Shown here: positions 7,001 to 9,831 of the stretch, piece after piece | How the letters are laid out: each line of letters opens with the position of its first letter | Numbering within the stretch: position 1 is the first letter of the stretch | Source: an uncultured Oscillibacter sp. | GTDB lineage: Bacteria; Bacillota_A; Clostridia; Oscillospirales; Oscillospiraceae | Assembly (NCBI GenBank): GCA_948902155.1 | Contig: CAQVQZ010000060.1 | Location: 1,153-10,983, forward strand | Direction of reading: 5' to 3' | DNA length: 9,831 nucleotides | Notes under the pieces: model-generated | What the model was told of the DNA's origin: nothing | Seen by the model: the letters and a program-made list of their open reading frames with translations, nothing else | Databases searched by the model: none | Program-made: the position numbers and the translations under genes

Positions 7001-7173
7001 TCCGGCAGTACATCGGGGTGACCAAGGGGCTGATGCGGGATACCGCCGCGGCCAGCGCCCTGGTTGAGGACATGAGCCGGTCCATCCCCCTCCAATCCTC
7101 CCAGGCGATGCGCACGCATACCAAGCGGGGAACGGAGGATGTGCGCCAGCTGCTTTGGGACGGCCCGCGGTGA
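4069..7173 (+). CDS. Giant flagellin-like protein with a large beta/Gly-rich solenoid insert
   Basis: A 1034-residue protein with flagellin-like ends. Residues about 39-131 follow the flagellin N-terminal helical pattern: GFTVSGTLQQLM aligns with the GLAISEKLRAQI region, then GGEAVLAEVQDSLDQMADLAQ, then DRSALQAKLERLREEIDRM before a FNG-like FLDGD. Residues about 932-1030 follow the C-terminal pattern: SVSTQEAARAAKRIIDA, SALYERLEQNSNGV, MRDTAAASALVEDMS, QSSQAMRTHTKRGTEDVRQLLW. Between them lie Leu/Ala-rich helices (about 156-345), a beta-rich region (about 357-660) and a Gly-rich solenoid (about 710-900) with GAGIG-type units every 29-32 residues. The typical first ~40 flagellin residues (outer D0 helix) are absent, and residues 1-38 look unrelated and disordered. 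There is no Sec signal or membrane segment, so export would need a flagellar type III system, for which no gene is seen here. A FlgL-like protein is less likely. The flagellin assignment is my reading of motifs, not a search. Confidence 0.7.
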   Translation: MGELTVRRNKGFAVPRYPETGRAEKPSGAAQAQKTANPTGFTVSGTLQQLMTRAGRAENHIRESRRTLQGGEAVLAEVQDSLDQMADLAQASAGGGADRSALQAKLERLREEIDRMIRSAVAGDAQLFLDGDAGSELEAPPSAVLEEEPAEAEGVRTLPDWLLKGIAGDGLTAEDLLAALGLDRSAGAAELLAAVMSRPLESDPAAGRLAALYLGAVIAGGDFSKAVDLKAAAEGLGRLLETVAEGVPADRAIELLTGGAFTGVSNFQSQFAGGTAPGLQVFLTELLLSGGGDPLLGEVALLGLLSGMEGMKLELLMGLLAAASGSGAAAAEEGAPFAAGEGAPGGMEAAAEPGAAPQVSVMRFGEVAAIGRDLSCVSFDEASGELTVSGSGEVLLQGTGTAEQAVRITGSGTVALQNVNVPVLTVAAPEGRVFCGGEVLLAEVRMEPGTALVLDGSGLTRFGVFRADGSNTLRLLGGAAAAEEGEDGSPGFLPVPVVLEGPAVLAARAVRVSGPKGETLKPFDVVWKTLLPGWSAVTAVETEGRRAKMSLLSGGRSDLVRLWLERGDPSRGYAVHTLALRGRDKFGRPKTRYAYLHWNQGTQAFEETVMYPNPFTVTGGEPGRDWRYEEESHTLRILSGQVTAISGGAGTDANQAPFSGRIALADGIGSVELSLGGVACRVSHGQAFCLGRGNAVTLLLQSGTDNHFEGGKGCAGISLGDGTTLCINRVEPRDGGRTPMGALFAAGGDGGAGIGRDCSGSRDQTSHILIRGGAVTATGTGGGAGIGAGKRSAMGAVTLLGGTVSASGEKGGGAGIGGALGAPVGDISIRGGRVAAAAAGHAAAIGAGVRGACGDILITGTARIVKALGGDPGADIGACLFGSCGKVVVSGGADIGSAKLWMRTGIPLQMGEEAVTLPQFRLSVKALRLDQASVSTQEAARAAKRIIDADRRWVAQIQAAYSALYERLEQNSNGVYSVRQYIGVTKGLMRDTAAASALVEDMSRSIPLQSSQAMRTHTKRGTEDVRQLLWDGPR
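6199..6768 (+). repeat. Gly-rich GAGIG solenoid repeats within the flagellin-like gene
   Basis: These code for residues about 711-900. Units centre on CAGIS (Ile717), GAGIG (Ile754), GAGIG (Ile786), GAGIG (Ile816), AAIGA (Ile845) and ADIGA (Ile876). Most are followed by a hydrophobic strand and a GG-turn, as in ILIRGGAVTATG, VTLLGGTVSASG, ISIRGGRVAAAA and ILITGTARIVKA. The last four intervals are 32, 30, 29 and 31 residues. The pattern resembles beta-solenoid repeats common in clostridial surface proteins; the later units are degenerate. Confidence 0.7.
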
Positions 7174-7465
7174 CCGTGCCGCCGGCAGGGCGGGAAAATG
7201 AAAGCCGTCATACGGACGGTCCCGCGGCCTGCCGCCGTACAGGGAGCGTGTTCGCCGGAACGGAAGCCGTAAGTCCGCCGTGGGCGGCGGGCTGTCTGCC
7301 GATTGAAATAAGGAGGCCGCTGAAAAGCGGCCTCCTTCGGTTTGGCGGGGTTCTTATAAACCCCTTTGACGGCCTGCGGGACTCCGGGGACCCGCAGACG
7401 GCCGGAACACGGAGAAAACGGGCTTGCCGAAAGGCAGGGGCGCCGGAGGCGAACCCCGGGAGGTG
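7174..7465. other. Convergent intergenic region
   Basis: The region lies between two genes that face each other. Besides the terminator hairpin at 7312-7335 it holds a GGGGTT/AACCCC hairpin (7347-7364) and a CTGCGGG/CCCGCAG stem (about 7374-7400), both downstream of the symporter gene in its own direction. I see no gene in it. Confidence 0.5.
7312..7335. terminator. Hairpin terminator shared by convergent genes
   Basis: A perfect 10-bp stem, GGAGGCCGCT/AGCGGCCTCC, closes a GAAA loop on the plus strand. It is followed by TTCGGTTT on the plus strand and by TTATTTC on the minus strand. Neither T-run is strong, but the position between two converging genes suggests it ends both transcripts. Confidence 0.75.
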
Positions 7466-8854
7466 TTACCGCACGTTCCGCACAACCAGGGCCGTCAGCG
7501 CGAAGAGGCCGATGGCGTTGGGAATGACCATCAGGTTGTTGAACATGTCGGACAGCTCCCACACCAGGTCGTTGGAGGCCAGCGTTCCCAGGAAGACGAA
7601 GACCAGGGCGATCAGCGTATAGACAAGCGTGGACTTCTTTCCGAAGAGATAGGTCATGTTGATCTTGCCGAACAGGTTCCATCCCAGGATGGTGGAGAAG
7701 GCGAAGAAGAACAGGCAGACGGCGACGAACATCGCGCCCACATTCTCGCCGAAGACCGTACCGAAGGCGGTCTGGGCCAGATTGGCCTTGCCGATGGTTT
7801 CCGTCACCGCGCCGGTGTAGCCGCCTGCGAGGGGGCCGTCGGCGGTGTAGAGGGTGGAGATGATGACCAGGGCGTTGAGCGTCAGCACCACGAAGGTGTC
7901 AATGAACACGCCGATCATGGCCACGACGCCCTGATCGTGGGGGTGGTCCACATTGGCCAGGGCGTGGGCGTGGGGGGTGGAGCCCATGCCGGCCTCGTTG
8001 GAGAAGAGGCCCCGCTTCGCGCCCTGGCTCAGGGCGATTTTCAGCGCCGCGCCGAAGCCGCCGCCCAGGATGGCCTGGGGCTGGAAGGCATACTGGAAGA
8101 TCATGCCCACGGTGGCGGGGAGGTACTTGGCCCGGACCACCAGCACCACCAGGCCGCCCAGGACAAAGAGGGCCGCCATGATGGGGACGACCTTCTCCGT
8201 GACGGAGGCCAGCCGCTGCACGCCGCCCAGGAAGATGACGCCGCAGATGGCCACCAGGACCACGCCCACAACCCAGGAGGGCACGCCGAAGGCGGTCTGG
8301 AAGGTGGAGCCGATGGAGTTGGACTGGACCATGCAGCCGAAGAAGCCCAGGGCCAGGATGATGGCGATGGAGAAGAAGCCCGCCAGGAACTTGCCGAAAG
8401 CCCCTTGGAAGGCGGTGGTGATGTAGTACACGGGGCCGCCCTGGATGGTTCCGTCCTTGTCCCGGACCCGGGTTTCCTGGGCCAGCACGGCCTCGGAGTA
8501 GATGGTGGCCATGCCGAAGAAGGCGATAATCCACATCCAGAAAATGGCGCCGGGGCCGCCGGTGAGAATGGCGCCGGAGGCGCCCACGATGTTGCCGGTG
8601 CCCACCTGGGCGGCAATAGCGGTGGCGAGGGCCTGGAAGGAGCTCATGCCGCTGGAGTGCTTGTCTCCGGAGAGGGTCAGGCCGCCGAAGACCTTCCGCA
8701 TGCCCTCGCCGAAGCAGCGGATCTGGACGAAGCGGGTCTTGATGGAGAACCACAGGCCCACGGCGATGAGCAGGAATACCAGGATGTAATCGGAGAGGTA
8801 GGCGTTGATGGTCTTCACAACGGGCAGAAGCGTGTCTTGAATTTGCTGAAGCAT
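7466..8854 (-). CDS. Sodium:alanine/glycine symporter, AGCS family
   Basis: A 462-residue polytopic membrane protein that takes up alanine or glycine with sodium (or another cation), with the LeuT-like fold of the family. The length is usual for AGCS. The family signature is GGPGAIFWMWIIAFFG (residues 99-114). Other family stretches are TAIAAQVGTGNIVG (78-91), VYYI (142-145), RGLFSNEAGMGSTPHAHA (281-298) and, near the end, FFFAFSTILGWNLFG (382-396). About ten or eleven hydrophobic segments are visible, starting at about residue 23. The start is ATG at 8854-8852 with AGGAGG nine bases upstream. The gene is the only one in its transcript within this window and sits behind a tandem glycine riboswitch and a terminator, which points to glycine as the physiological signal and probable substrate. 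The B. subtilis relative AlsT and E. coli DagA/YaaJ belong to the same family; I do not assign a symbol. Confidence 0.96.
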   Translation of the reverse strand: MLQQIQDTLLPVVKTINAYLSDYILVFLLIAVGLWFSIKTRFVQIRCFGEGMRKVFGGLTLSGDKHSSGMSSFQALATAIAAQVGTGNIVGASGAILTGGPGAIFWMWIIAFFGMATIYSEAVLAQETRVRDKDGTIQGGPVYYITTAFQGAFGKFLAGFFSIAIILALGFFGCMVQSNSIGSTFQTAFGVPSWVVGVVLVAICGVIFLGGVQRLASVTEKVVPIMAALFVLGGLVVLVVRAKYLPATVGMIFQYAFQPQAILGGGFGAALKIALSQGAKRGLFSNEAGMGSTPHAHALANVDHPHDQGVVAMIGVFIDTFVVLTLNALVIISTLYTADGPLAGGYTGAVTETIGKANLAQTAFGTVFGENVGAMFVAVCLFFFAFSTILGWNLFGKINMTYLFGKKSTLVYTLIALVFVFLGTLASNDLVWELSDMFNNLMVIPNAIGLFALTALVVRNVR

Positions 8855-8863
8855 GGTGTTCTT

Positions 8864-8869
8864 CCTCCT
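8864..8869 (-). promoter_or_regulatory. Ribosome binding site of the symporter gene
   Basis: AGGAGG on the minus strand, nine bases before the ATG, placed immediately after the U-tract of the leader terminator. Transcription must therefore read through the terminator to reach it. Confidence 0.85.
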
Positions 8870-8901
8870 AAAAATGAAAAGGAACGGCGTTCAGCCGCTC
8901 C
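8870..8901 (-). terminator. Leader terminator: expression platform of the glycine riboswitch
   Basis: On the minus strand GGAGCGGC pairs with GCCGTTCC (8 bp, one G-U pair) around TGAAC, followed by TTTTCATTTTT. It lies about 48 bases after the second aptamer and just before the ribosome binding site, the expected place for a transcription-termination switch. Glycine riboswitches can activate or repress; which applies here cannot be read off without folding the linker. Confidence 0.8.
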
Positions 8902-8948
8902 GGAAAAGAGGTGTGGAAAACGCGCGGGCACCCATCCCGCGTCCATCC

Positions 8949-9117
8949 ACTCTGTCCTTTTACCTGAGAGATTCGACGGCGTGAGCCGCCTTGCACCTTC
9001 GGTCCCCGTTTCCGGGCTTCTCCAGAGTTACATCCATTCCCGGTCCCTGTCCGATCTCGGACGCCTGAGAGTGTTACTCCTTCGGCAGGCCTGCGCCGTT
9101 TTCCCGGGAATTTCCTT
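8949..9117 (-). ncRNA. Tandem glycine riboswitch (two aptamers)
   Basis: A cis-acting leader that binds glycine. On the minus strand, aptamer 1 (about 9036-9117) contains GCCGAAGGAGTAAC (9073-9086) followed by ACTCTCAGGC (9063-9072) and GGACAG. Aptamer 2 (8949-9028) contains CCGAAGGTGCAAG (8990-9002) and ATCTCTCAGGTAAAAGGACA, and is closed by a perfect ACTCTG/CAGAGT P1 helix. These are the conserved glycine-aptamer cores, and the short linker between them is typical of cooperative tandem switches. The extended helix CGGCGTGAGCCG in aptamer 2 is the variable arm. It controls the symporter gene downstream. The 5' limit of aptamer 1 is approximate. Confidence 0.93.
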
Positions 9118-9140
9118 TGCCGTTATCCAATTATGACGTG

Positions 9141-9169
9141 ATTTTACCACAGCTGCGCCGCGTTGTCAA
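9141..9169 (-). promoter_or_regulatory. Housekeeping-type promoter of the riboswitch/symporter transcript
   Basis: On the minus strand TTGACA (9164-9169) and TAAAAT (9141-9146) are separated by exactly 17 bases. This is a consensus -35 and a one-mismatch -10, predicting a start near 9134, just upstream of the first aptamer. Confidence 0.88.
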
Positions 9170-9193
9170 TTGTATTTGAAAAAGGGGGGGAGG

Positions 9194-9236
9194 GTCCCAC
9201 CGTGCATTTCCAGGCAGAAACGTGAATTGGTGGGAC
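9194..9236. other. Inverted repeat upstream of the symporter promoter
   Basis: GTCCCACC (9194-9201) and GGTGGGAC (9229-9236) are perfect 8-base inverted repeats with a 27-base loop. A run of five A then seven G (9179-9190) lies between this and the -35 box. On the minus strand the stem is followed by a C-rich then T-rich run, so it could be a weak terminator that insulates the promoter, or an operator-like site. Confidence 0.4.
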
Positions 9237-9255
9237 AAAGAGACGGGCATGGGTT

Positions 9256-9427
9256 CTCTAGGGACTGTTTACATAAGCCCAAACGCATGTGTTTCCGGCA
9301 AATTTTGTGGTCTGCAGCGTTAAAAATTTTTGCCGGGCGGCCGCCCGCCCGCAAATGTTTGCCTTGCATCCGGCAAAAATTCCCTCGGGAATCCGCACAT
9401 GTGGGCTTATGTGAACAGACCCTAGAG
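9256..9427. repeat. Repeat module A, copy 2 (long form)
   Basis: The 25-base ends at 9256-9280 (CTCTAGGGACTG, then CATAAGCCC) and 9403-9427 are inverted repeats with two mismatches. The interior is unusually palindromic: AAAAATTTTT (9322-9331), CGGGCGGCCGCCCG (9334-9347), ATTCCC/GGGAAT (9379-9392) and CACATGTG (9397-9404), plus two CGGCAAA motifs. Copy A1 matches the left interior in reverse orientation. The last bases (CTAGAG) are shared with the left end of B2. Confidence 0.75.
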
Positions 9428-9585
9428 GGTGTCTTCAAACTCCCGAAACGCGGACCGGCGGCATCTTTTTCCGCCATGCCGCGTTGCTTCGGCTTGAAAT
9501 CCGTCAGGATTCCCGCGCCAAAGCGCCTTGCCTGGCGAAAAAATCTGCCCCGGTCCGTCACTCCGGGAATTGGAAGACACCCTCT
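9424..9585. repeat. Repeat module B, copy 2
   Basis: The 22-base ends at 9424-9445 (AGAGGGTGTCTTC...) and 9564-9585 (...GAAGACACCCTCT) are inverted repeats with two mismatches; the outer 13 bases match perfectly. The interior segment GCTTCGGCTTGAAATCCGTC is found in reverse complement inside B1. It starts where A2 ends, so the two modules are directly joined. Confidence 0.8.
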
Positions 9586-9733
9586 GGGAACGGGAGGGGG
9601 CACAAGCCCCCTGTTGTTACATCTCTCTATATATAAAGAGCAGTGGCAGACGGGGCCTGAATATCCAGGCCCCGTTTGGTTGGAGGACCGCACCCAGGCC
9701 CGACCGGCCGGCCCAGGGATTGCCCGCCCCGGC
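9586..9733. other. Non-coding right-hand spacer with strong hairpin
   Basis: No supported gene. It holds an AT-rich stretch TCTATATATAAAGAG (9626-9640) and a perfect 10-bp hairpin ACGGGGCCTG/CAGGCCCCGT (9650-9675). The hairpin is followed by TTTGGTT on the plus strand and has no T-run on the minus strand, so if it is a terminator it fits plus-strand transcription better, although no plus-strand gene precedes it. Confidence 0.5.
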
Positions 9734-9831
9734 CTACCGATCTCCGTCATCCAAAACAGCGCCGCAGCTGGCGGAGGAAACCATGGCCCGGTAGCGCCTG
9801 AGATAGCCCGTCACCTGCCTGGGGGGCTGGG
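9734..9831 (-). CDS. Possible C-terminal end of a minus-strand gene running off the window
   Basis: On the minus strand one frame stays open from the right edge for 32 codons and ends at TAG (9734-9736); its end reads QVTGYLRRYRAMVSSASC, then GAVLDDGDR. The composition is plausible for a real protein end, but the stretch is too short to identify or to prove coding. No function is assigned. Confidence 0.2.
   Translation of the reverse strand, partial: QPPRQVTGYLRRYRAMVSSASCGAVLDDGDR

Noticed and set aside
4954..7119. Long minus-strand open frame across the flagellin-like gene
   Set aside because: Shadow of a high-GC gene. The plus-strand frame has a good ribosome binding site, repeats in frame and flagellin-like ends.
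4069..7173. Hook-filament junction protein FlgL as the identity
   Set aside because: FlgL shares the fold, but the C-terminal STQE...NRLE-like and QAM...LQLL-like segments fit flagellin better, and the large insert is of flagellin D2/D3 type. Not fully excluded.
7424..9136. Long plus-strand open frame (570 codons) across the symporter
   Set aside because: Antisense to a clear AGCS symporter and running through its riboswitch; the His/Gly/Asp-rich product has no recognisable domain.
9166..9750. 194-codon minus-strand frame
   Set aside because: It runs through repeat modules A2 and B2 and into the symporter promoter; no motifs or ribosome binding site.

Overview
The window is high-GC (visibly well above 55%) bacterial DNA. 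It has strong Shine-Dalgarno sites, a tandem glycine riboswitch with a terminator-type expression platform, a hybrid sensor kinase paired with a lipoprotein solute-binding protein, and many short hairpin-rich intergenic repeats. Together these suggest a high-GC Firmicute of the gut Clostridia type (Oscillospiraceae-like). That placement is inference; there is no rRNA or marker gene here.

Layout. (1) 1-3374, plus strand: the 3' part of a membrane-bound hybrid histidine kinase (HisKA, HATPase, degenerate receiver, canonical receiver). It overlaps by 4 bases the start of a family 1 extracellular solute-binding lipoprotein. The pair ends at a clear intrinsic terminator (3337-3374), and no ABC permease or ATPase gene follows, so the binding protein may serve sensing rather than transport. 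(2) About 3375-4068: a non-coding stretch packed with palindromic repeat modules, called here C (3511-3702), A1 (3824-3882) and B1 (3890-4045). (3) 4069-7173, plus strand: a 1034-residue protein whose two ends resemble flagellin. Residues about 39-131 match the N-terminal helical region and about 932-1030 the C-terminal region. Some 800 residues of Leu/Ala-rich, beta-rich and Gly-rich solenoid repeats lie between them. The usual first ~40 residues of flagellin are missing. (4) 7174-7465: a convergent intergenic region with a bidirectional-type hairpin. (5) 7466-9169, minus strand: a sodium:alanine/glycine symporter (AGCS family). It is preceded, in transcription order, by a near-consensus sigma-70-type promoter, a tandem glycine riboswitch, an intrinsic terminator overlapping the leader, and an AGGAGG ribosome binding site. 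(6) 9170-9831: mostly non-coding. It holds a second copy of the A and B repeat modules (A2 9256-9427, B2 9424-9585), a strong hairpin, and possibly the last codons of a minus-strand gene running off the right edge.

Most worth a second look: the flagellin-ended giant protein with a Gly-rich solenoid insert, and the two A-B repeat pairs. The repeats keep the same order and the same junction length in both places, yet the interior of each module is inverted between the two loci.
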